From contig NZ_JACIGI010000011.1 in assembly GCF_014197795.1 (NCBI RefSeq), positions 62,001 through 126,000 on the forward strand: a stretch of DNA of 64,000 nucleotides. The letters run 5' to 3'. Positions 18,693 to 26,497 of this stretch are shown here, piece after piece. This DNA comes from Roseospira goensis. Its GTDB lineage: Bacteria > Pseudomonadota > Alphaproteobacteria > Rhodospirillales > Rhodospirillaceae. Both the position numbers and the translations under genes were made by a program. Numbering within the stretch: the first letter of the stretch is position 1; every line of letters begins with the position of its first letter. The notes under the pieces were generated by a model. That model ran no database searches, was not told the DNA's origin, and worked only from the letters and a program-made list of their open reading frames with translations.

Positions 18693-18719
18693 TTGAGACT
18701 GCGCTACGTTAGTTATACG
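18693..18719 (+). promoter_or_regulatory. Possible sigma-70 promoter of the diguanylate cyclase gene
   Basis: TTGAGA (18693-18698) and TATACG (18714-18719) are separated by 15 bp in an AT-rich island (18661-18720) upstream of the cyclase gene. The spacing is shorter than ideal, so this is tentative. Confidence 0.3.
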
Positions 18720-18759
18720 TGTGGTCTCGGGCCGCACTCGCGACAGGACGCCGCGCGCC

Positions 18760-20754
18760 ATGGACAGGATGATTGCGGACGAGGCCTCGGCAGGCGGCGC
18801 CGACGGGACGCTGGCAGCGGTGTTCCGACAGAGCCGATGGCCGGTGGCGGAGGTGGACGACAGGCTGGTCTTGCGGCGGGCGAACTCCGCGTTCGCGGCC
18901 CTGGCGGCCGGCACGCCGCCGCGCGTCGCCGGCTGCCGCCTGTCCGACCTCGCCCTGCCCGAGGCCGTGGTCACGATGGCCCGCGACGTGGTGCGCACCG
19001 GCCTGTCGGGCGAGGTCGTGACCGGGCGCGGGGACGTCGCGGGGACCGACGGCGGCTCGGGTGGGGAGACCTTCCTTCTGGAGCCGATCGTTGGGACCGA
19101 CGGGACCACCAGCGGGGTGCTCCTGTTGGGCGACGGTGCGCCGCAGCACGGGCGCAGCGCCTCGCCGCGACGTCCCGGCGAGACCGACTACCGGCTGATC
19201 GCGGAGAACCAGGCCGCCCTGATCGTCAAGGTCGATGCCGAGAACCGCTTCCTGTACGTCAACCCGGCCTACTGCGCGCTGTTCGGCCGCAGCGCCGGCG
19301 AGTTGACAGGTGAGACCTTCATGCCGCTGGTGCACGAGGCCGACCGGGCCGCCACGGCGGCGGCGATGGACCGCCTGCGCGAACCGCCCCACACCGCTTA
19401 CCTGGAGCAGCGCGCCCTCACCGTGCGGGGCTGGCGCTGGCTGGCGTGGCAGGACACCGCGGTGCTGGACGATCAGGGGCGCATCACCGCCATCATCGGC
19501 GTCGGGCACGACATCACCGAGCGCCGCACCGCGCAGATGCGGCAGCGCCGCACCCTGGAGAACCTCAAGGCGTTCTTCGAACTCTCCCAGGATCTGCTGC
19601 TCGTGCTCGACGAGCGCGGCCGCATCCGCGAGATCAACGCCGCGGTCACCGGCCGCCTGGGGTGGACGCGGCCCCAGTTGATCGGGCGCAGCGTCATCCG
19701 GCTGCTGTCGCGCCATCATCGGTATCAGCAGCGCCACCGCATTCGCGCCATCCTGGATGGGCGCTCGCAGTCGGAGCCGTTCACACTCGGCGATCGGGCC
19801 GGCCGACCGGTGCCGGTGGAGACCCGGGTCGTACGGGGCACCTGGGACGATGCGCCGGCGCTGTTCACCTCCAGCCGGGATCTCTCCGAACTGTCCCTGC
19901 TGCGCGAGAAGTTCGAGCGCGTGTTCCTCGACAACGCCACGCTGATGGCCATCACCGAGCCGGAGACCGGGCGCTTCATCGACGTGAATATGGCGTTCCT
20001 GCGCGCGCTGGGCCTGGAGCGCGCGCAGGTCATCGGCCGCAACACCGTCGACCTGGGGTTCTTCCAGACCCAGGAGGCGCGCCGCCAGGTCCTCGCCGAC
20101 GTGGAGGCGCGCTCCCCCGGCGAGCCGACCGAGATGGGCTTCCGGCTGACGGACGGGCGCACCCTGGTCTGCCAGTGGACCAGCACCCGCTTCACCAGCG
20201 GCGGCGCCGAGTACATGCTGACGATGCTGACCGATATCACCCGCCAGCACGAACTGATGGCCGAACTCGAACGCAAGGCCAATCACGATGCCCTGACCGG
20301 CGCGCTCAGCCGGCAGAAGGGCGCCGAGGAGCTGGAGCGGGAGATCCTGCGGTGCCGCCGGCACACCGGGCCGCTGTCCCTGATCCTCGCCGACGTGGAC
20401 GACTTCAAGCGGGTCAACGACCGCCACGGCCACATCGCCGGAGACCGCGTCCTCCAGGCTCTGGCCACCCGGCTGCGCGATCGTATCCGCCAGACCGACC
20501 GGCTGGTGCGCTGGGGCGGCGAGGAGTTCCTGGTCATCCTGCCCAGCACCGACCTGGACGGCGCTCTCCGCCTGGCGGAGGCGTTGCGCGGTACCGTGGG
20601 CGATGCCCTGTTCGACGGCGTCGGACGGGTGACCATGAGCATGGGCGTGGCGCGCTGGCGGGTGGGCGATTCGCTGGAGACGTGGATCAACCGGGCCGAC
20701 GAGGCGCTGTACCGGGCCAAGCGGACCGGCCGCAACCGGGTGATCCCCGACTGA
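18760..20754 (+). CDS. Multi-PAS diguanylate cyclase
   Basis: Makes c-di-GMP from two GTP. It is a soluble protein of 664 residues with no membrane segment. Four PAS-like modules precede the catalytic domain, at about 18-100 (degenerate), 135-255 (with FLYVNPAYCALFG and VGHDITERR), 262-375 and 380-490 (with FIDVNMAFLRALGL and LTDITRQHE). The GGDEF domain occupies about 500-664. Its active loop is GGEEF at 586-590, a competent variant, and RQTD at 577-580 forms the inhibitory I-site five residues before it. Start: a GTG at 18721 is also in frame; the ATG at 18760 is preferred though its ribosome site is weak. The ligand sensed by the PAS domains is unknown. Confidence 0.9.
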   Translation: MDRMIADEASAGGADGTLAAVFRQSRWPVAEVDDRLVLRRANSAFAALAAGTPPRVAGCRLSDLALPEAVVTMARDVVRTGLSGEVVTGRGDVAGTDGGSGGETFLLEPIVGTDGTTSGVLLLGDGAPQHGRSASPRRPGETDYRLIAENQAALIVKVDAENRFLYVNPAYCALFGRSAGELTGETFMPLVHEADRAATAAAMDRLREPPHTAYLEQRALTVRGWRWLAWQDTAVLDDQGRITAIIGVGHDITERRTAQMRQRRTLENLKAFFELSQDLLLVLDERGRIREINAAVTGRLGWTRPQLIGRSVIRLLSRHHRYQQRHRIRAILDGRSQSEPFTLGDRAGRPVPVETRVVRGTWDDAPALFTSSRDLSELSLLREKFERVFLDNATLMAITEPETGRFIDVNMAFLRALGLERAQVIGRNTVDLGFFQTQEARRQVLADVEARSPGEPTEMGFRLTDGRTLVCQWTSTRFTSGGAEYMLTMLTDITRQHELMAELERKANHDALTGALSRQKGAEELEREILRCRRHTGPLSLILADVDDFKRVNDRHGHIAGDRVLQALATRLRDRIRQTDRLVRWGGEEFLVILPSTDLDGALRLAEALRGTVGDALFDGVGRVTMSMGVARWRVGDSLETWINRADEALYRAKRTGRNRVIPD

Positions 20755-20890
20755 TCCCGGCCGGCTCGTGCCGCGCCGCGGCGCCGGTGGGGTCGCATCG
20801 GCCGGCCGACGGAGAAAGCGCGTTCGTCGGTCGGGATGGCGCGGGCGCGGATGCCTCCGGGGGGCGATGCCGCGCGTGTCGACCCAGCAT

Positions 20891-20952
20891 ACAGCCGATT
20901 GCGACAAGCCGGAATCGCGGCGCGATTTCGGTTTGTGGCGATAATCGGCTGT
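20891..20952. repeat. Long imperfect palindrome (BIME/REP-like element, arm 1)
   Basis: ACAGCCGATT at 20891 pairs with AATCGGCTGT ending at 20952. The inner arms also pair in blocks: GCGACAA with TTGTGGC, and AATCGC with GCGATT around a GGC loop. The whole can fold as a hairpin of about 62 nt. It shares its terminal AGCCGATT/AATCGGCT with the neighbouring element and with the one at 43981. Confidence 0.7.
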
Positions 20953-20965
20953 AAAATCAATAATG

Positions 20966-20996
20966 TAGAGCCGATTCACGTTCGAAATCGGCTCTA
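20966..20996. repeat. Palindromic repeat (REP-like element, arm 2)
   Basis: TAGAGCCGATT and AATCGGCTCTA are perfect inverted arms around a 9-base centre. Read on the minus strand, the core of this element (about 27 nt, 20965-20991) is identical to positions 44017-44043 of the palindrome after rplS. It is thus a dispersed, not a local, repeat. Confidence 0.75.
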
Positions 20997-21240
20997 ATAT
21001 ATAGTCTTGATTGTAAATACACAGTAAGGCACGCAGAAGAGCAGAGCGCGTCCAAGACCGATCGGAGATGGTGCAAACAGGCGGTGATTGTGAGACGCGA
21101 TCTTCCCGTGTCTCAATTTGCCTGTCATGATCCGGCCCTGGACGGCAACGGAGCGAAGCCTGCGGCGGAGCGCCGGATACCGCGTGAGGGGCGCCCCGCC
21201 ATCTCCCGGGACCCGCCGTGTTCTTCTTCGGAGACCCGGT

Positions 21241-22308
21241 ATGAGTACCTATGTCCAGATTCACGCGCTCACCTTCTACCCGGCCGCCAATCTGAGCAGC
21301 GACCACACCGGACGGCCGGCCCGCATGATGATGGGCGGGGTGCCGCGGCTGCGCATCTCCAGCCAGTGCCTGACGCGGGCGTGGCGCACGTCGCCGACCT
21401 TCGCCGAGACCCTGGCGGGGCACCTGGAGGAGCGGCGCGAGCGCCTGGGCGAGGAGGTGCATGCCTACCTGACGGCCAAGAACATGGCCGAGGACCGGGC
21501 GCATGAGGTCACGCGGGCCATCGTCAACGTCTTCGGACGCATGGAGGCCGGCGACAACGGCACCGCGCCGAGCGTGCGCCGGCTGTCCTCGATCAGTTCC
21601 CAGGAGACGGCCGGGGCGTTCGCGCTGGCCGATCGGGCGCTGGCCGGCGAGACCATCGACGCCTCGGCCGCGTCCGCGCTGCGTCGCACCGACGTGGCCG
21701 CCGACATGGCGGTGTTCGGGCGCATGAAGGAGGACGACCCCGCCTACACCCGCGAGCCGGCCGCCCAGGTGGCCCATGCCGTGACCACCCACCGGGCACT
21801 GGTGGAACGCGACCTGACGTCCGCGCCCGAGGAGCCCGACGCGCCCGACGCGCCGCCGGGCGACGCCGCCGCCCATCCCCAGGTGCTGCCCGAGACGGCG
21901 TTCGGCGCCGGGGTCTACTACCTCTATGTCTGCCTCAACCGCGACCAGCTCCGCGACAACCTGAAGGGGCACGACGGCATCGCCCAGGCCGCCAGCGCGG
22001 CCCTTGTGCGGGCCGTCGCCACCGTGGCGCCGCGCGGTCACATCGCGTCCTTCGCCCACCACGCCCTGGCCGGCTTCGTGCTGGTGGAGCGCGGCCCCGC
22101 CCCGCCGCGCGGCCTGTCGCTGGCGTTCCTGCGGCCGGTGCCGCCCGGCAACTACCTGGCGCAGTCGGTGCGGGCGCTGGCCACCACCCGGGATGCCCTC
22201 TCGGCGGCCTACAACGATACCCCGGACGCACTGGCGCTGGACATCACCGGAACCTGGCGTGGTCGCAAGGGCTGTCTGGACGAGCTGGCCGCCTTCGCCG
22301 CCGGGTAG
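21241..22308 (+). CDS. cas7e: Orphan Cas7e (CasC/Cse4), type I-E Cascade backbone protein
   Basis: RNA-binding protein that forms the crRNA-covering backbone of type I-E Cascade; 355 residues, full length (E. coli Cas7e has 363). The N-terminus TYVQIHALTFYPAANLSSDHTGRP, split here only by residue numbering 3-26, and the RLRISSQCLTRAWR block at 36-49 are diagnostic. FGRM at 159-162, QVAHAVTTH at 176-184 and FGAGVYYLYVCLN follow in the family order. In the SSQ motif the usual SLKRAWR reads CLTRAWR, so a lysine is replaced by threonine. The ATG at 21241 starts the homologous region; the ribosome site is poor. No cas3, cas8e, cas11, cas5e, cas6e, cas1 or cas2 and no CRISPR array is in the window. 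Codon use matches neighbours and the frame is intact, arguing against recent decay. Confidence 0.88.
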   Translation: MSTYVQIHALTFYPAANLSSDHTGRPARMMMGGVPRLRISSQCLTRAWRTSPTFAETLAGHLEERRERLGEEVHAYLTAKNMAEDRAHEVTRAIVNVFGRMEAGDNGTAPSVRRLSSISSQETAGAFALADRALAGETIDASAASALRRTDVAADMAVFGRMKEDDPAYTREPAAQVAHAVTTHRALVERDLTSAPEEPDAPDAPPGDAAAHPQVLPETAFGAGVYYLYVCLNRDQLRDNLKGHDGIAQAASAALVRAVATVAPRGHIASFAHHALAGFVLVERGPAPPRGLSLAFLRPVPPGNYLAQSVRALATTRDALSAAYNDTPDALALDITGTWRGRKGCLDELAAFAAG

Positions 22309-22340
22309 CGCCGACCCCGAGACCCCGCCGATACACGACG

Positions 22341-25130
22341 TCAGCGAGACGGGTCGGGAGGGCCCGATGCGGCCGTCTCGCCGGGGCGGCGGCGTGGCCC
22401 CAGGATCCGGGTCTCGATCCGCTTTTCCACCTCCACGATGCCGAACACCGCCACCCCGGCCAACGCGGTCGCGCCCCAGGCCGCCGCACTCAGCGGTTGG
22501 GTATCGAACAGCAGGTCCAGGCCCGGCAGATAGGTGAAGGCGACCTGTAAGCCGAGCACCGTGGCCACGGCGGCGCCGACGGGCAGGGTGATCGGCGGCA
22601 CGCCGCGTCCCGGCCCGGCGCGTCCGAAGCGCCGCACGTTGAACAGGTAGGCGATCTCGAACACCACCAGGGTATTGGTCGCCAGGGTGCGCGCCTCTGG
22701 AATGGTCGCGCCCAGGCCGCGCGCGATCCGATAGATCGCCAGAACGCCGATCAGGAACAGGACCGAGACGAAGGCGATGCGCCAGACCAGGCGGCCCGGC
22801 AGGATCGGCTCCTTCATCGGGCGCGGCGGGCGCGCCATGATGGTCTGTTCGCCCGGCTCGAAGGCCAGGGTCAGCGCCAGCGTGACGGCGGTCACCAGGT
22901 TGACCCACAGGATCTGCACCGGCGTGATCGGCATCGAGAAGCCCATCAGGACCGAGGCGATCAGCACCAGCGCCTCGCCGCCGTTGGTGGGGAGCATGAA
23001 CTGGATGGTCTTGATGAGGTTGTCGTAGACCCGCCGGCCCTCGCGCACCGCCGCCGCGATGGTGGCGAAGTTGTCGTCGGCGAGGACGAGATCGGACGCC
23101 TCCTTGGCCGCCTCGCTGCCCTTGCAGCCCATCGCCACCCCGATGTCGGCGCGCTTCAGCGCCGGCGAGTCGTTGACGCCATCGCCGGTCATGGCGATGA
23201 CGGCGCCGTCGGCCTGCAACGCCTCCACCAGCCGCAGCTTGTTTTCCGGGCTGGTGCGGGCGAACACGTCGACGTCGGCGACCGCGCGCCGCAGCGCATC
23301 GGGGCTCATGGCGTCCAGCTCGGCGCCGGTCAGCGCGCGGTCCACCGCGACAAGGCCCAGCTCGCGGGCGATGGCGCGGGCGGTCACGGCGTGGTCGCCG
23401 GTGATCATCTTGACGCGGATGCCGGCGCGCTGGCACTCGGCGATGGCCGCCACCGCCTCCGGCCGCGGCGGGTCCTGCAACCCCACCAGGCCCAGCAGCA
23501 CCAAGTCCCGTTCGGCGTCGGCCTCGGTCAGGTGCGTGCGGTGGCCGTCCAGCCGGCGCAGGGCGACGGCGAGCACCCGCTGGCCCTCGGCCGCGATGGC
23601 CTCGATGCGCGCGGTCCAGCGGTCACGGTCGAGCGGCCGGTCCCCGGTCGCGGTGCGTTCGGCGTGGCACAGATCCAGCAGGCGGTCGGGCGCGCCCTTG
23701 ACCAGCACCTCGCTGTCGCCGTCGTGATGGTCGTGCAGGCTGGCCATGTAGCGCCGTTCGCTGGTGAAGGGGATGCCGTCCACGCGCGGCTCGGCCCGGC
23801 GCAGCGCCGCCACGTCGATGCCGGCCTTGCGCGCCAGCACCACCAGGGCGCCCTCCATGGGGTCGCCGTGCACGCGCCAGCCGTCGCCGTCCGGATGCAC
23901 GCCGGCATCGCTGGCCAGCACGCCGGCGCGGGCCAGCGCCTCCAGGATCGGCAGGGTCTTGGCGTGGCTCTCGACACCGTCCACGTAAAAGGTGCCGGCG
24001 TGGTCGTAGCCGGCCCCGGTGACGGCGATGTCGTGGTCGGCGGTGGCGACATGGGCCACCATCATCTCGTTCTTGGTCAGGGTGCCGGTCTTGTCGGTGC
24101 AGATGACGGAAACCGAGCCCAGGGTCTCGATCGCGGGCAGGCGCCGGGCGATGGCGTTGCGCCGGGCCATCACCTGCGCCCCCAGGGCCAGGGTGATGGT
24201 CAGCACCGCCGGTAGGCCCTCGGGGATGGCCGCGACCGCCATCCCGACCACGGCCATGAAGATGTCGACGAAGGCGTAGTCGCGCACCAGCCAGCCGAAC
24301 AGGAACATGGCGACGGCGATGGCCAGGATGGCGATGGTCAGGCGCACGCCGAAGCGGTCGATGGTGCGCAGCAGGGGCGAGGTCAGCGTGCGCACGCCCG
24401 AGACCAGGTCGCTGATGCGGCCGATCTCGGTGGCCGCGCCGGTGGCGACGACCACCCCGCGCGCCGTGCCGGCGGTGACATAGGTGCCGGAGAACGCCAT
24501 GCTGGTGCGGTCGCCCAGGGACGCACCCGGGGCCACCGGGGCGGGGGCCTTGGCGGTGGCCACACTCTCACCGGTCAACACCGCTTCCTGCATCCGCGGC
24601 TCGCGCCCGCCCACGATGCGCAGGTCGGCCGGGACGCGGTCGCCGCCCTCCAGGTGCACGATATCGCCGGGCACCAGATCCTCGGCCGGCATGGTCAGGC
24701 GCTCGCCGTCGCGCACCACGGTGCACGACGGCGCCAGCATGGTGCGGATGGCGTCCAGCGCCTGTTCGGCCTTGCCCTCCTGGATGAAGCCGATGATGGC
24801 GTTGCCGACCACCACGGCCAGGATGACGCCGGCGTCGATCCAGTGCTGCAACAGCAGCGTGACCGCGGCCGCGACCAGCAAGACGTAGATCAGGACGTTG
24901 TTGAACTGGGCCAGGAAGCGCATCAGCGCCGTGCGGCGCCGCGGTTCCGGCAGCGCGTTGCGACCATAGCGGGCGCGCCGGGTCTCGACCTCCGCGGGCG
25001 ACAGGCCGGTGGCGGGGTCCGTGTTCAGGCGGGCGAGCACGGCGGCCGTGTCCAGGGCGGCCCAGTCGGGCGTCTCGGGTCGTTCGGAGGACTCCGCCGC
25101 GACGGCGCGTCGGGGCGATGAGGTGTCCAT
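22341..25130 (-). CDS. P2-type cation-transporting ATPase (calcium-pump-like)
   Basis: Integral membrane ion pump, 929 residues, of the SERCA/PMA-like P2 group. Order: N-terminal cation-ATPase domain (about 20-85, LSPAEVETRRARYGRNALPEP), two membrane helices, and an actuator with LVPGDIVHLEGGDRVPAD and the TGES loop in VLTGESVA. D346 lies in DKTGTLTKNEM. GDGVNDSPALKRADIGVAMG and a six-helix C-terminal block with LWVNLVTAVTLALTLAFEP follow. There are no N-terminal metal-binding cysteines, and CPC is absent, excluding the heavy-metal class. The ATG at 25130 has GAGGGAGAG upstream. Calcium is the common ion for the family; magnesium or sodium/potassium cannot be excluded. Confidence 0.9.
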   Translation of the reverse strand: MDTSSPRRAVAAESSERPETPDWAALDTAAVLARLNTDPATGLSPAEVETRRARYGRNALPEPRRRTALMRFLAQFNNVLIYVLLVAAAVTLLLQHWIDAGVILAVVVGNAIIGFIQEGKAEQALDAIRTMLAPSCTVVRDGERLTMPAEDLVPGDIVHLEGGDRVPADLRIVGGREPRMQEAVLTGESVATAKAPAPVAPGASLGDRTSMAFSGTYVTAGTARGVVVATGAATEIGRISDLVSGVRTLTSPLLRTIDRFGVRLTIAILAIAVAMFLFGWLVRDYAFVDIFMAVVGMAVAAIPEGLPAVLTITLALGAQVMARRNAIARRLPAIETLGSVSVICTDKTGTLTKNEMMVAHVATADHDIAVTGAGYDHAGTFYVDGVESHAKTLPILEALARAGVLASDAGVHPDGDGWRVHGDPMEGALVVLARKAGIDVAALRRAEPRVDGIPFTSERRYMASLHDHHDGDSEVLVKGAPDRLLDLCHAERTATGDRPLDRDRWTARIEAIAAEGQRVLAVALRRLDGHRTHLTEADAERDLVLLGLVGLQDPPRPEAVAAIAECQRAGIRVKMITGDHAVTARAIARELGLVAVDRALTGAELDAMSPDALRRAVADVDVFARTSPENKLRLVEALQADGAVIAMTGDGVNDSPALKRADIGVAMGCKGSEAAKEASDLVLADDNFATIAAAVREGRRVYDNLIKTIQFMLPTNGGEALVLIASVLMGFSMPITPVQILWVNLVTAVTLALTLAFEPGEQTIMARPPRPMKEPILPGRLVWRIAFVSVLFLIGVLAIYRIARGLGATIPEARTLATNTLVVFEIAYLFNVRRFGRAGPGRGVPPITLPVGAAVATVLGLQVAFTYLPGLDLLFDTQPLSAAAWGATALAGVAVFGIVEVEKRIETRILGPRRRPGETAASGPPDPSR

Positions 25131-25508
25131 GTCCGCTCTCCCTCGCGGCGGCGCCGCCAACCAGAGCCCTGACGGGACCCCAGGGGCCGCCACCCTCCAC
25201 GGTACCACCGGTCTGGGCGCGGGCGAAGGACATCCTGAGCCGTTCCACCGCCGGTCCAAGATCCTGGCGGCGCCCTGGCGCCGGGTGCCGTGCCGGCGGC
25301 GCGGGGGGCCGATGGGTGCGACTCCAAGGCGATCCGACGGCCGGGACTGGGCCTATTGGATGAACGGGCCGGCGGTCGCACCCAGGGCGTCAAAGTCACC
25401 GCGGTGTCGGGACCGATCGCATCCGGGTCGCGCCGGACCATGGGGCCTGGGGCCGCCTAGATCTTCGCCGCCCGCGCAAGGCGGCGGCGCGTGAAGAACC
25501 CATTTCAA

Positions 25509-25538
25509 CTTGTTAATCAACAAGGTGTTTCGTACGAT
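25509..25538 (+). promoter_or_regulatory. Probable promoter of the Pel operon with an overlapping palindrome
   Basis: TTGTTA (25510-25515) and TACGAT (25533-25538) are separated by exactly 17 bp. The perfect inverted repeat CTTGTTAATCAACAAG (25509-25524) covers the -35 box, a natural repressor position. The start codon of the first pel gene lies 48 bp downstream of the -10. The remaining 455-bp gap 25131-25508 is GC-rich and shows nothing else. Confidence 0.6.
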
Positions 25539-25585
25539 TATGGCTGATTGTATGGGGTCGTTTTCTCGTCGCTCGGGGTTCAGCG

Positions 25586-26497
25586 ATGACCGTCCGATTT
25601 GATCGCCGGGCGTTTCTGGTCGGCGGCACCATCGGTGTCGCGGCGAGTGCGTGCCCCTGGTCGGGGCTCCGACCGGGACCGGCCGCGATGTCTGCGGCCG
25701 CCGCCGCGCCGGACGGCGAGGGCGGGCGCTGGGTGGTCTACTACGGGGCCGAGGCGCCGATGTCAGCCTTCGCGCCCTATGATCTGGTGGTGCTCGACAG
25801 CGCGGTGACCGAGATCGTCCGGCCGCTGCGCAAGCGCGACAAGGACGTGCTCGGCTACCTGTCGCTGGGCGAGGTCGATCGCTACCGACCCTGGGCCGAC
25901 GACCTGGAGGCCGCCGGCCTGCTCGGGCCGGTGAATCCCAACTGGCCCGACAGCCGCCTGATCGACCTGCGCGATCCCGCCTGGACCCGCATGGTGGTCG
26001 AGCGACTGGTGCCGCGCATCCTGCGGCACGGCTTCAGTGGCGTGTTCCTGGACACGCTCGATACGGCCATTCACCGCGAGGAGACCGACCCCGCCCGCCA
26101 CGCCGGCATGATCGACGCCGCCGCGGGGCTGGTGCGCACGCTGCGCCGGCACTATCCCGCCATGCGCATCGCCGTGAACCGGGCCTACACGCTGTTGCCC
26201 CGCATCGTCGATCAGATCGACATCCTGCTGGGCGAGGCGGTGGTGGCCTCGTTCGACTTCGAGTCCCGCACCTACCGCCGGGTGGACGACGACGCCTACC
26301 GCTGGCAGGTGGAGCGCCTGGTGGCCGCCCGCCGGGCCAATCCCGCCCTGCGCGTGCTGACGCTGGACTACTGGCCGTCCGGCGAGGCCGAGGTGATCGC
26401 GAAGATCTACCAGGCCCAGCGGCGCAACGGCTTCGATCCCTACGTGGCGACCATCGCGCTCGACACCATCGTGCCGGAACCGGGGAGGTCGCCATGA
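25586..26497 (+). CDS. PelA-like glycoside hydrolase (GH114/GH166-type TIM barrel), stand-alone
   Basis: Secreted or membrane-attached hydrolase expected to cleave galactosamine-containing polymers such as Pel, 303 residues. A twin-arginine-like signal is seen at the N-terminus (DRRAFLVGG then a hydrophobic stretch, about 6-40). The barrel shows WVVYYGAEAP, YDLVVLDS, VLGYLSLGEVDRYR, HGFSGVFLDTLDT (catalytic acid region) and a terminal LRVLTLDYWPSGE. In Pseudomonas PelA this domain is the N-terminal third of a 950-residue protein; here it is a separate gene overlapping the deacetylase gene by 4 bases. First gene of the operon, 48 bp behind the predicted promoter. Confidence 0.87.
   Translation: MTVRFDRRAFLVGGTIGVAASACPWSGLRPGPAAMSAAAAAPDGEGGRWVVYYGAEAPMSAFAPYDLVVLDSAVTEIVRPLRKRDKDVLGYLSLGEVDRYRPWADDLEAAGLLGPVNPNWPDSRLIDLRDPAWTRMVVERLVPRILRHGFSGVFLDTLDTAIHREETDPARHAGMIDAAAGLVRTLRRHYPAMRIAVNRAYTLLPRIVDQIDILLGEAVVASFDFESRTYRRVDDDAYRWQVERLVAARRANPALRVLTLDYWPSGEAEVIAKIYQAQRRNGFDPYVATIALDTIVPEPGRSP

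Larger units (their letters stand above)
20755..21240. other. 486-bp AT-rich intergenic region upstream of cas7e
   Basis: No gene could be supported here. The stretch 20930-21070 is clearly AT-richer than its surroundings. It holds two adjacent palindromic elements (20891-20952 and 20966-20996, listed separately) and a further small dyad, TGAGAC...GTCTCA at 21091-21115. No repeated unit with regular spacing is present, so it is not a CRISPR array or leader in the usual form. Confidence 0.6.

Noticed and set aside
20755-21240. CRISPR array or leader adjoining the orphan cas7e
   Set aside because: The palindromes are not regularly spaced direct repeats, there is no spacer structure, and the shared core recurs only 23 kb away in a non-CRISPR setting.
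18709-23436. 1575-codon minus-strand open frame over the cyclase and cas7e
   Set aside because: No recognisable domain and no ribosome site. It runs antisense through two well-supported genes and partly out of frame with the pump gene.
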